A stretch of 64,000 bases of DNA from positions 496,001 to 560,000 of the forward strand of contig NZ_JACYFR010000002.1 in NCBI RefSeq assembly GCF_014837175.1, read 5' to 3'. Shown in pieces: positions 9,371-16,483 of the stretch. The DNA is from Cellulomonas sp. JH27-2 (lineage in GTDB: Bacteria > Actinomycetota > Actinomycetes > Actinomycetales > Cellulomonadaceae). The position numbers were made by a program, and so were the translations under genes. The notes beneath the pieces were generated by a model, which was not told the origin of the DNA, did not search any database, and saw nothing but the letters and a program-made list of their open reading frames with translations. Numbering within the stretch: the first letter of the stretch is position 1; each line of letters opens with the position of its first letter.

Positions 9371-9934
9371 ATGCTCGTGCCCTCTGTCACCGCCCCCCGC
9401 GTCGTCCTCATCGGCCCCCCGGGCTCGGGCAAGTCGACGATCAGCGCGGCGTTGGCCGAGCGCTGGCAGCTCACGCAGCGCGACACGGACACGGACGTGG
9501 AACTGACGGCGGGCAAGCCGATCGCGGAGATCTTCGTCGACGACGGCGAGCCGCACTTTCGCGCGCTGGAGCGTGAGGCGGTGCTCGCAGCACTGCAGCA
9601 GCACGACGGTGTCCTCGCGCTCGGTGGGGGAGCGATCCTCGACGAGGCGACGCAAGCCGCGCTGACGGAGTACGCGGCAGGCGGCGTCGTCGTCTTCCTC
9701 GACGTCACCCTCACGCACGCGGCGCCGCGCGTCGGCTTCAACCAGTCGCGCCCGCTGCTGCTGGGCAACCCACGCGCGCAGTGGCAGGCACTGATGGAAG
9801 CCAGAAGGCCGATCTACGAGCGCCTGGCCACGATCACGGTGCTGACCGACGACCTGCGCCCGGCCGACGTGGCCGAGCGCATCGAGACCGAGCTGGCGGC
9901 GTTGCGCCAGGCGGCGATGGAGGACGAGGCATGA
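9371..9934 (+). CDS. aroK: Shikimate kinase
   Basis: Phosphorylates shikimate at the 3-OH with ATP. The 187 residues show the P-loop GPPGSGKST near the N-terminus, the D-T-D segment that binds shikimate (RDTDTDVEL), the GGGAI loop (LALGGGAILD) and the lid region with arginines before the C-terminal helix. The ATG at 9371 is assigned, but a TAGGCT -10-like box ends at 9368, which is too close for it; a leaderless start at the in-frame GTG 9377 is a real alternative. aroB overlaps by ATGA. Confidence 0.94.
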   Translation: MLVPSVTAPRVVLIGPPGSGKSTISAALAERWQLTQRDTDTDVELTAGKPIAEIFVDDGEPHFRALEREAVLAALQQHDGVLALGGGAILDEATQAALTEYAAGGVVVFLDVTLTHAAPRVGFNQSRPLLLGNPRAQWQALMEARRPIYERLATITVLTDDLRPADVAERIETELAALRQAAMEDEA

Positions 9935-11040
9935 CGACGACCGTGCGCGTGAACGGCGCCCAGCCCTACGACGTGGTCATCGGCCGCAACCTGCTCGGCG
10001 CGCTGCCGGGGCTCGTCGGCGAGGCCAAGCGGGTGCTCGTCGTGCATCCCGCCGCGCTGGCGACGACCGCGGACGCCGTCATCGAGGACCTGCGCGCAGC
10101 GGGCTACGAGACGTTCGGTGCCGAGGTGCCGGACGCCGAGGAGGCCAAGACCGCGCAGGTCGCCGCGTTCCTGTGGGGCGTGCTGGGCCAGGCGGACTTC
10201 ACGCGCTCGGACGCGATCGTGGCGGTCGGCGGGGGAGCGACCACCGACCTGGGTGGGTTCGTCGCGGCGACGTGGCTGCGCGGGATCAAGGTGGTGCAGG
10301 TCCCGACGACGCTGCTGGCGATGGTCGACGCGGCCGTCGGCGGCAAGACCGGCATCAACACAGCCGAGGGCAAGAACCTCGTCGGCTCGTTCCACCCGCC
10401 CGCGGGCGTGCTGTGCGACCTGGCGGCGCTGGCGTCGATGCCCAAGCACGACTTCGTCGCCGGGCTCGCCGAGGTCGTCAAGTGCGGCTTCATCGCCGAC
10501 CCGCGGATCCTGGACCTGGTCGAGGAGAACGTCGAGACCCTCACGGACCCGGTGCGCGCGTCCGAGTCCGAGGTGCTCGCCGAGCTCGTCGAGCGGGCCG
10601 TGCAGGTCAAGGCGGACGTCGTGGGGGAGGACCTCAAGGAGGCCGGCCTGCGCGAGATCCTCAACTACGGCCACACGTTCGCGCACGCGATCGAGAACGT
10701 CGAGCGCTACCAGTGGCGCCACGGCGCCGCGGTGTCGGTGGGCATGGTCTACGTCGCGGAGCTCGCGCGGCTCGCGGGCAAGCTGTCCGACGAGGTCGTC
10801 GACCGCCACCGCTCCATTCTCACGTCGCTCGGCCTGCCGACGACGTACCGCGGCGACCGTTGGGAGCGCCTGCTCACGGCGATGCGGCGGGACAAGAAGA
10901 CCCGCGGAGACCTGCTGCGCTTCGTCGTGCTCGAGGGCGTCGGCAAGCCGACGCGCCTCGAGGGCCCCGACCCCACACTGCTCGTCGCCGCGTACGCCGA
11001 GGTGAGTCGGGACGACAGCTCGACCGCCATCGTCCTTTAG
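9931..11040 (+). CDS. aroB: 3-dehydroquinate synthase
   Basis: NAD- and metal-dependent enzyme turning DAHP into 3-dehydroquinate, the second shikimate step. The 369-residue length is typical. Visible features are the NAD-binding GGGATTDLGGFVA run, the active-site VGGKTGIN segment, and the metal-ligand regions GLAEVVKCG and NYGHTFAHAIE. Its ATG overlaps the aroK stop by four bases, so the two are co-translated. The usual next gene, aroQ, is displaced by two membrane-protein genes. Confidence 0.97.
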   Translation: MTTTVRVNGAQPYDVVIGRNLLGALPGLVGEAKRVLVVHPAALATTADAVIEDLRAAGYETFGAEVPDAEEAKTAQVAAFLWGVLGQADFTRSDAIVAVGGGATTDLGGFVAATWLRGIKVVQVPTTLLAMVDAAVGGKTGINTAEGKNLVGSFHPPAGVLCDLAALASMPKHDFVAGLAEVVKCGFIADPRILDLVEENVETLTDPVRASESEVLAELVERAVQVKADVVGEDLKEAGLREILNYGHTFAHAIENVERYQWRHGAAVSVGMVYVAELARLAGKLSDEVVDRHRSILTSLGLPTTYRGDRWERLLTAMRRDKKTRGDLLRFVVLEGVGKPTRLEGPDPTLLVAAYAEVSRDDSSTAIVL

Positions 11041-11156
11041 GCCTCGGGCCCTCGCGGTCGTCTCGGTCGCTGCCCTGCGCGCGCCCTCCGTGCGCGCGAC
11101 CCACGATTGCCCCCATCACCATCAAGTGGCAACGCCGATCTGCCGAACGACAGTTC

Positions 11157-12359
11157 GTGAGTACTACGCTTGCCGACGAGTCATGGCTGCGCTCCGAGGT
11201 CTCCCGCCTGCAGCGCGAACGCCCTCGGCTCACGGCGGCGTTACTCGCCGCTTGGTCGCGGCCGACGCTCGTCCTCGTGCCTATCGCGGTCGTCATCCTC
11301 GGGGCACTGGGCTCGCGGATTCCCGATGGAGACGCCGGCTGGTTCCGGCGCGCGGGGTGGTCCATGACCAGCACGGGGTTCTTCGACGTCTTCTCCGACG
11401 GAGGGCTCCAGATCGGCCCCGTGTACCTCTGGTGCCTGGGCATCGCCACTCGGTTCGTGACGGCGCTCGGACTGCCGGTCCTTGCGACCCTCGCCGCAGC
11501 GCAGGCCGCCTTGGTGACGTGGTTGGGGATCTCGACGGCGGGCCGTGCGGCTCGTCGGTTCGGCACGGACGTCCTGCAGGCCCAGTGGGCGATCGGACTG
11601 GTCCTGGTGCTGGGTGGTTACCTTGCCGAGAGCATCGGCAACGGTCATCCCGAAGAGATCACCGTCGGACTTCTCCTGGCCCATGCGGCACTACTTGCGA
11701 AGGACCGGCGCTACGTACTTGCCGGACTTCTGGTGGGCCTGAGCACGGGCGTGAAGCAGTGGGGCATCTTCGGTGGTGGAGTCCTGGGCCAGGGCCGGTC
11801 GCTGCGCGGCCTGCTCCTGGGCGGCGCCGCCGCGCTAGGTCTCGTCGCGTTGCTGTACGCGCCCTTCTTCATCTGGGGTGACGTCCAGACGTACAAACAC
11901 CAGTGGGGTTTCACCTCCGCGACGGCGCTCGGCTCCCTCGAACACAGCCTGGGCCTCTCCGACTGGGGGATGCGGTTCGTCCAGGGCGCTCTGGCCGGCC
12001 TCGCAGGACTGGCGATCGCCTGGTGGGGCAAGGCCTCGCCGCTGGTCACGCCCATCGTGGCCATCGCGGTCCGTCTGGTGCTCGACCCCATGCGCCTCAC
12101 GTACTACAGCGGTCCGCTGGTCGTCCTTCTCGTGCTCTGGGCATGGACGACTCCGATCGATCTGAGCCGGCGCGGGCGCCTCGTCGCGACGTGTGCGTCG
12201 CCCATGGTGGTACTGACCCCATACCTCGTCAGTGGCGAGCCCTTGTGGTGGACAGGGACCGTCGCACTGTGTGCAGCCATCGTCGTCCCCTTGGCGCTCG
12301 AGGGCGCTTCGGCTCGCGGTACCGCCAGTGCGGCTGGCCGCCAGAAGACTGCCCGATGA
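11157..12359 (+). CDS. Multi-pass membrane protein, first of a tandem pair, possibly a GT-C type glycosyltransferase
   Basis: A roughly 400-residue protein with about ten membrane helices. After the first helix comes a loop with an acidic DGD motif (RIPDGDAGWFRRAG), the place where GT-C polyprenyl-phosphate-sugar transferases hold their acidic residues; HPEE and TGVKQWG follow later. All these motifs recur in the next gene (GFFDVF, YAPF, WGDVQT, LDP-RLTYY), so the two are paralogues. The GT-C assignment is inference; no substrate can be named. The GTG start has only a weak ribosome-binding site and is the least certain point. The base composition looks less extreme than in aroB. Confidence 0.75.
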   Translation: MSTTLADESWLRSEVSRLQRERPRLTAALLAAWSRPTLVLVPIAVVILGALGSRIPDGDAGWFRRAGWSMTSTGFFDVFSDGGLQIGPVYLWCLGIATRFVTALGLPVLATLAAAQAALVTWLGISTAGRAARRFGTDVLQAQWAIGLVLVLGGYLAESIGNGHPEEITVGLLLAHAALLAKDRRYVLAGLLVGLSTGVKQWGIFGGGVLGQGRSLRGLLLGGAAALGLVALLYAPFFIWGDVQTYKHQWGFTSATALGSLEHSLGLSDWGMRFVQGALAGLAGLAIAWWGKASPLVTPIVAIAVRLVLDPMRLTYYSGPLVVLLVLWAWTTPIDLSRRGRLVATCASPMVVLTPYLVSGEPLWWTGTVALCAAIVVPLALEGASARGTASAAGRQKTAR

Positions 12360-13678
12360 ACGAGGCGCTCACGGCGGCCCCGAGAGACGCCAGTGCGTCG
12401 CCCCCGCGGGCTGCGTTCACCGACCGGCTCGATGCCGAGTTCGCGCTCCTGGCAAGCCGCCGACCGAACGTCGCACGCGCCTTCACCGCGTGGCTTCGTG
12501 CACCTCTCGGCACGCTCCTCGCGCTCGGCATCATCGTCGGCGGTACAGCCGGTGCCATGCGGCAGGACGGGGACCAGGTCCGCTTCCGCCGTGCCGCCGC
12601 CGACATGTGGGGCACGGGATTCTTTGACGTATTCCACGACGGATGGATCCAGGTCGGCCCACTGTACGTTCTCGCGCTCGGCGGCTTCGCGCATGCGGTC
12701 CGATGGTTCGGCCTGTCTCTCGAGCTCACGTCCGTCGCAGCCGGGGCGATACACGGGGCGTTGATCATGTGGCTGGCCTGTATCACCGCGCGACGAGCGG
12801 CAAGAGCTAGTAGCACGGCGAGAATCACCGCCCAGTGGGGCGTCGGTGGGCTGCTCGTCGTCGGCGGCCTGCTCAGCAACGCCATGGTCGCCGACCATCC
12901 CGAAGAACTCGTCGTCGCCCTCCTGTGCGCGCTGGCCGCCACATACGTGACCGCCGGTCGACCGGGAATCGCCGCTCTGCTCATCATCCTCGCCACTGGC
13001 GTCAAGCAGTGGGGGATAACCTGCGGCGGGGTCCTCGGTGCCGAGCGGCGCATCCGCGACGTCCTTCTTTTCGGCACCGTTGCGGCCGTCGGGTCGGTTG
13101 CTCTGTACGCACCTTTCCTCGTGTGGGGAGACGTCCAGACCTTCAGCTTCCGGTGGCCGTTTCCCGAGCACACCTGGTTCGAGGCTCTGCCCTTGTTCCA
13201 CGGGGCGTCCGGTTGGTCGATCCGGGTCGTTCAGGGTGCCGCGAGCGGGCTCGCCGGTCTCGCGGTAGCGCGGTCGCGCGCTGGGACGCCATTGCTCGCC
13301 ATTCTCACCGCGATCTCAGTTCGCCTCGCCCTCGACCCCCTGCGGCTCACGTACTACTGGATGGCTTGGGCCGCCGTGCTCGCCGTGTGGGCATGGTCGA
13401 CTCCCGCCCTGCGGCTCGTACGGTCACGACTCGCATTCTCCGCGCCGACGGCGCTCCTGACCCTCGTCGATTTGGTTCCCCATGGCGTCGTCTGGCACGT
13501 CGAGACGGTTCTCGCCGTGGCAGTCCCGGCCGCGTGCCTCCTGATCGAGCGCCGACTCCTTCCCCCGACCGACGTCGAGTCTCACACCCGTACGGCAGAC
13601 GGCACGTTGATGCACGTCCCGACACAACGTGACGGACTGACGCGAGAGATGACGCGGGGGAGCACGCGGAAGCCCTAG
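12356..13678 (+). CDS. Multi-pass membrane protein, second of the tandem pair
   Basis: A 440-residue paralogue of the preceding gene, joined to it by an ATGA overlap. It has an N-terminal cytoplasmic extension of about 50 residues, then roughly ten helices with the same landmarks: QDGDQVRFRRAA in the first loop, GTGFFDVFHDGWIQVGPLY, DHPEE, ATGVKQWG, VWGDVQTF and LDPLRLTYY. A polar C-terminal tail of about 35 residues, rich in Arg and Thr, is absent from the first copy. The pair sits between aroB and aroQ, genes that are usually adjacent, so it is probably a later insertion. Glycosyl transfer on a lipid carrier is the best guess. Confidence 0.75.
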   Translation: MNEALTAAPRDASASPPRAAFTDRLDAEFALLASRRPNVARAFTAWLRAPLGTLLALGIIVGGTAGAMRQDGDQVRFRRAAADMWGTGFFDVFHDGWIQVGPLYVLALGGFAHAVRWFGLSLELTSVAAGAIHGALIMWLACITARRAARASSTARITAQWGVGGLLVVGGLLSNAMVADHPEELVVALLCALAATYVTAGRPGIAALLIILATGVKQWGITCGGVLGAERRIRDVLLFGTVAAVGSVALYAPFLVWGDVQTFSFRWPFPEHTWFEALPLFHGASGWSIRVVQGAASGLAGLAVARSRAGTPLLAILTAISVRLALDPLRLTYYWMAWAAVLAVWAWSTPALRLVRSRLAFSAPTALLTLVDLVPHGVVWHVETVLAVAVPAACLLIERRLLPPTDVESHTRTADGTLMHVPTQRDGLTREMTRGSTRKP

Positions 13679-13681
13679 GCT
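13676..13681 (+). promoter_or_regulatory. -10 box TAGGCT of a leaderless aroQ promoter
   Basis: TAGGCT ends 8 nt before the aroQ ATG, so transcription would begin within a base of the start codon. A GGAGG also lies just upstream, so translation from a longer transcript is possible too. Confidence 0.6.
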
Positions 13682-13688
13682 CGGAGGC

Positions 13689-14132
13689 ATGACGCGCGCG
13701 CTGGTGCTCAACGGCCCCAACCTGGGCCGGCTCGGCTCCCGCGAGCCCGAGGTGTACGGCTCGGCGACGCACGGCGATCTCGTCGACGCGGTCAGCGGCT
13801 GGGCCAAGGAACTCGGCCTCGACGTCGAGGTCCGCCAGACCGACGACGAGTCCGAGCTGGTGCACTGGCTCCACGAGGCCGTCGACTCGCGCACCGCCGT
13901 GGTCCTCAACCCCGCCGCGTTCACGCACTACTCCTACGCGCTGCGCGACGCGTGTGCGCAGGTCACACAGTCGGGGCTGATCCTGGTGGAGATCCACATC
14001 ACCAACCCGTACGCACGCGAGGCGTTCCGGCACTACTCGGTCGTCGGCCCGGTCGCGACGGGCACGATCGCGGGCTTCGGCCTGGACTCGTACCGGCTCG
14101 CGCTGGATCTCGTCGCCAGCCGAGCGGACTGA
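13689..14132 (+). CDS. aroQ: 3-dehydroquinate dehydratase, type II
   Basis: Dehydrates 3-dehydroquinate to 3-dehydroshikimate. The 147 residues fit the dodecameric type II enzyme: LNGPNLGRLGSREP near the N-terminus with the catalytic loop Arg and the Tyr of VYG, the NPAAFTHYSYALRDA segment, and EIHITNPYAREAFRHYS, which carries the active-site His. It precedes satD and efp on the same strand. It probably has its own promoter, since a -10 box abuts the start. Confidence 0.96.
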   Translation: MTRALVLNGPNLGRLGSREPEVYGSATHGDLVDAVSGWAKELGLDVEVRQTDDESELVHWLHEAVDSRTAVVLNPAAFTHYSYALRDACAQVTQSGLILVEIHITNPYAREAFRHYSVVGPVATGTIAGFGLDSYRLALDLVASRAD

Positions 14133-14134
14133 GC

Positions 14135-14182
14135 AACAACACCCAAGGCTTGTTTCAGTAGGAACAAGGTGGCAACCTTGTT
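14135..14182 (+). promoter_or_regulatory. Two matched 20-bp palindromes upstream of satD
   Basis: Site 1 (14135-14154) and site 2 (14163-14182) both have the form AACAA-N10-TTGTT. Their centres are 28 bp apart, and site 2 ends two bases before the ATG. In site 2 the inner bases extend the symmetry to 8-bp arms (AACAAGGT and ACCTTGTT). A TAGGAA hexamer, a possible -10, lies between and into them. The arrangement fits a dimeric repressor, perhaps the gene's own product, which has a C-terminal helix-turn-helix. Confidence 0.55.
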
Positions 14183-14184
14183 GC

Positions 14185-14796
14185 ATGTTCATCGTCACGA
14201 TCGATCAGCGCGGGTCTCGCGTCCACGGCGACAAGGTCGACGAGCTGCTCGCGTCGTCGCCCGTCCGGGAGCTCACGCCTGATCGCGCCGGTGTGGTGCG
14301 GGCCTTCGAGCGGACCGTCGGCGACGAGGTGCAGGCCGTTCTCGACGACGCGCGCGTCGTCGTCGACCTCGTGCTGGACATCGCCCGACGAGGCGGGTGG
14401 TCGATCGGCATCGGCGCGGGGGACGTCGACGAACCCCTACCGGAGTCGACGCGCGCAGGGTCCGGCGCAGCGTTCATCCTGGCCCGCACGGCGGTGGAGG
14501 CGGCAAAGAGCCGCACACGGACCGTCGCCCTGGCCGTGCGAGGTGCCGACGACGGCGCCGGCCGCGATGCCGAGGCGGTGCTCGTCCTTGCCGCGGCGAC
14601 GGCAGCCCGCCGGTCCGCCGCGGGCTGGGAGGTCATCGACGCGCTCGCACCCGGCAGCGCACGGCAGGAGGACGTCGCCGCCACCCTCGGCATCTCGCAG
14701 CAGGCCGTGAGCCAGCGGCTGCGGACGGCACTGCACGACGAGGAGCTCGCGGCCCGCAGTGCTGCCGCGCGGCTGCTGGACCTCGCCCAGGGGTAG
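14185..14796 (+). CDS. SatD-family protein with C-terminal helix-turn-helix
   Basis: A 203-residue protein of the SatD type. The N-terminal half shows the family pattern: a short beta start MFIVTIDQRGSR, a helix ending in FERTVGDEVQAVL, and WSIGIGAGDVDEPLP resembling the IGIG core, followed by GSGAAFILARTAVEAAK. The last 40 residues hold a helix-turn-helix like those of MarR or sigma region 4 (DVAATLGISQQAVSQRL at about 170-186). The biochemical role of SatD proteins is unknown to me. The gene lies behind two palindromes and before a DUF3307-like membrane protein, a pairing seen for SatD elsewhere. The ribosome-binding site is weak. Confidence 0.75.
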   Translation: MFIVTIDQRGSRVHGDKVDELLASSPVRELTPDRAGVVRAFERTVGDEVQAVLDDARVVVDLVLDIARRGGWSIGIGAGDVDEPLPESTRAGSGAAFILARTAVEAAKSRTRTVALAVRGADDGAGRDAEAVLVLAAATAARRSAAGWEVIDALAPGSARQEDVAATLGISQQAVSQRLRTALHDEELAARSAAARLLDLAQG

Positions 14797-14914
14797 CCGG
14801 GGTGTCGATGCGTCGCATGTCAGACGTATCGGGCACGATGTCAGCGCCGTGCCCTCGAAGGCACGCACCCAGAAGCTGGACGTCCGCAGCATCCATCTCT
14901 GAACGGAGTCGCCC

Positions 14915-15304
14915 GTGCCCGTCGGCCTGGAGATCCTCGTCGTCGTGCTGGCGCTCGTCGTCGCCGCAGGCGGTGGGTGGCTCGTCGTCATGGGCGTGCT
15001 TCGCCTCGCGTCGAGCTCGCAGGATGCCGGCGCCCCCGAGGGGGACGGACCCAACGGCAGCCGAGCGCGGGCGACGCTCCGCGGAGGGACGTGGATCGGC
15101 ATCCTCGAACGGCTCGCCGTGGTGCTGTGCATCCTCGTCGACGAGCCGGCTGGCCTCGCGGTCATCGTGGCCGTCAAGGGCCTGGGCCGGTTCCCCGAGC
15201 TGCGCGAGAACCCGGGCGCCTCCGAGCGGTTCGTCATCGGCACGCTCGCGTCGCTCGTCTGGTCGGCGGCCGTCGCCGTCGGGGCCCGGGCGATCCTCTT
15301 CTGA
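14915..15304 (+). CDS. Small membrane protein resembling the C-terminal part of DUF3307 proteins
   Basis: A 129-residue protein with an N-terminal membrane helix (about 3-28), a polar linker, and a C-terminal module with two or three helices. The module reads GGTWIGILERLAVV, AVIVAVKGLGRFPELREN, then ERFVIGTLASLVW, the order of conserved blocks I know from the DUF3307 proteins that accompany SatD. The GTG start follows ACGGAG by 6 nt. It is 118 nt downstream of satD on the same strand. Function is unknown. Confidence 0.65.
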   Translation: MPVGLEILVVVLALVVAAGGGWLVVMGVLRLASSSQDAGAPEGDGPNGSRARATLRGGTWIGILERLAVVLCILVDEPAGLAVIVAVKGLGRFPELRENPGASERFVIGTLASLVWSAAVAVGARAILF

Positions 15305-15321
15305 GGGCGGACGGCCCGCGA

Positions 15322-15352
15322 TTGTCGGGCCCGGCGGGTGGGCGGGTACGAT
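15322..15352 (+). promoter_or_regulatory. Probable efp promoter
   Basis: TTGTCG (15322-15327) and TACGAT (15347-15352) are 19 nt apart, giving a leader of about 100 nt before efp. The -35 lies in the loop and right arm of a GGCCCG/CGGGCC hairpin (15313-15331) that may end the preceding gene. Confidence 0.5.
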
Positions 15353-15457
15353 GGTCGGCGGTCTGCGGACCGGTCCCGCCCCGCCCACCTGGGCAGACAG
15401 GGTCGACCGGCGCAGAGGAAGCTCAGTTCACACACACCTGACAGGAAGCGACGGATC

Positions 15458-16021
15458 GTGGCGACCACCAACGACCTCAAGAACGGCACCGTGCTCAAGA
15501 TCGACGGCCAGCTGTGGACCGTCATCGAGTTCCAGCACGTCAAGCCCGGCAAGGGTGGCGCGTTCGTCCGCACCAAGCTGAAGAACGTCCTGTCCGGCAA
15601 GGTCGTCGACCGCACGTTCAACGCCGGCCTGAAGGTCGAGACGGCCAACGTCGACAAGCGCGACATGCAGTACCTGTACAAGGACGGCGCGGACTTCGTG
15701 TTCATGGACACGGACACGTACGACCAGATCCACATCAGCGAGGCCACGGTCGGCGACGTCGCCAACTTCCTGCTCGAGTCCATGAGCGCCATGGTCGCCA
15801 CCAACGAGGGCGTCCCGCTGTATGTGGAGCTGCCGCCGTCGGTGGTCCTCGAGGTCACGTACACCGAGCCGGGCCTGCAGGGCGACCGCTCGTCGGCCGG
15901 CACCAAGCCCGCGACCCTGGAGACCGGCTACGAGATCCAGGTCCCGCTCTTCCTCGAGGCCAACACCAAGGTCAAGGTCGACACCCGCGACGGCAGCTAC
16001 CTGGGCCGCGTGAACGACTGA
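15458..16021 (+). CDS. efp: Translation elongation factor P
   Basis: Relieves ribosome stalling at proline runs. The 187-residue protein has the three beta-barrel layout and normal length. The tip loop of domain 1 reads [10 protein letters not shown], with lysine 32 at the position that is modified in some bacteria; no modifying enzyme (EpmA or EarP) is encoded in the window. The GTG start has a GGAAG ribosome-binding site about 11 nt upstream. nusB follows after one base. Confidence 0.97.
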   Translation: MATTNDLKNGTVLKIDGQLWTVIEFQHVKPGKGGAFVRTKLKNVLSGKVVDRTFNAGLKVETANVDKRDMQYLYKDGADFVFMDTDTYDQIHISEATVGDVANFLLESMSAMVATNEGVPLYVELPPSVVLEVTYTEPGLQGDRSSAGTKPATLETGYEIQVPLFLEANTKVKVDTRDGSYLGRVND

Positions 16022-16022
16022 C

Positions 16023-16439
16023 GTGGGCGCACGCACCAAGGCGCGCAAGCGGGCGCTCGACGTCCTGTTCGAGGCGGACCAGCGCGGCGTCGAGCCCGTG
16101 ACGCTGCTCGCGCAGCGCATCGCCCAGCCGGGGGCCGAGACGGCGCTGCCGCAGTACTCGGTCGAGCTGGTCGAGGGCGTCGTCGCCGAGCAGGCCCGCA
16201 TCGACGAGCTGCTGGCGACCCACGCGCACGGCTGGACGATCGAGCGCATGCCCGCCGTGGACCGCGCGATCCTGCGCCTGGGTACCTGGGAGGTGCTGTT
16301 CAACGACGACGTCCCGGACGCCGTCGCGGTCGACGAGGCCGTGGAGCTGGCGCGGTCCTTGTCGACCGACGAGTCGCCCGCCTTCGTCAACGGCCTGCTG
16401 GGTCGCATCGTCGACCTGAAGCCGACGCTGCTCGCCTGA
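16023..16439 (+). CDS. nusB: Transcription antitermination factor NusB
   Basis: All-helical RNA-binding protein that with NusE binds boxA and promotes rRNA antitermination. The 138 residues begin with the basic ARTKARKRALDVLFEADQRG helix, contain LVEGVVAEQARIDELL and the AVDRAILRLGTWE segment, and end with FVNGLLGRIVD, all typical. The GTG start is one base past the efp stop, so the pair is one transcript. A terminator follows. Confidence 0.96.
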   Translation: MGARTKARKRALDVLFEADQRGVEPVTLLAQRIAQPGAETALPQYSVELVEGVVAEQARIDELLATHAHGWTIERMPAVDRAILRLGTWEVLFNDDVPDAVAVDEAVELARSLSTDESPAFVNGLLGRIVDLKPTLLA

Positions 16440-16450
16440 CCTCACGCACC

Positions 16451-16478
16451 CGAAGGCCCCGCTCCGGCGGGGCCTTCG
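16451..16478. terminator. Bidirectional terminator between nusB and the GGDEF-EAL gene
   Basis: A 12-bp stem (16451-16462 with 16467-16478) closes a TCCG loop between the convergent genes. The core is GGCCCCG/CGGGGCC. Confidence 0.85.
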
Positions 16479-16483
16479 TCGTC

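Noticed and set aside
11041..13688. Mobile element carrying the two membrane proteins
   Set aside because: No transposase, integrase, terminal inverted repeats, tRNA target or direct repeat at the edges was seen; insertion is inferred from gene order only.
15313..15331. GGCCCG/CGGGCC hairpin as a riboswitch for efp
   Set aside because: It lies upstream of the predicted efp start and is only a 6-bp stem; a terminator or chance is more likely.
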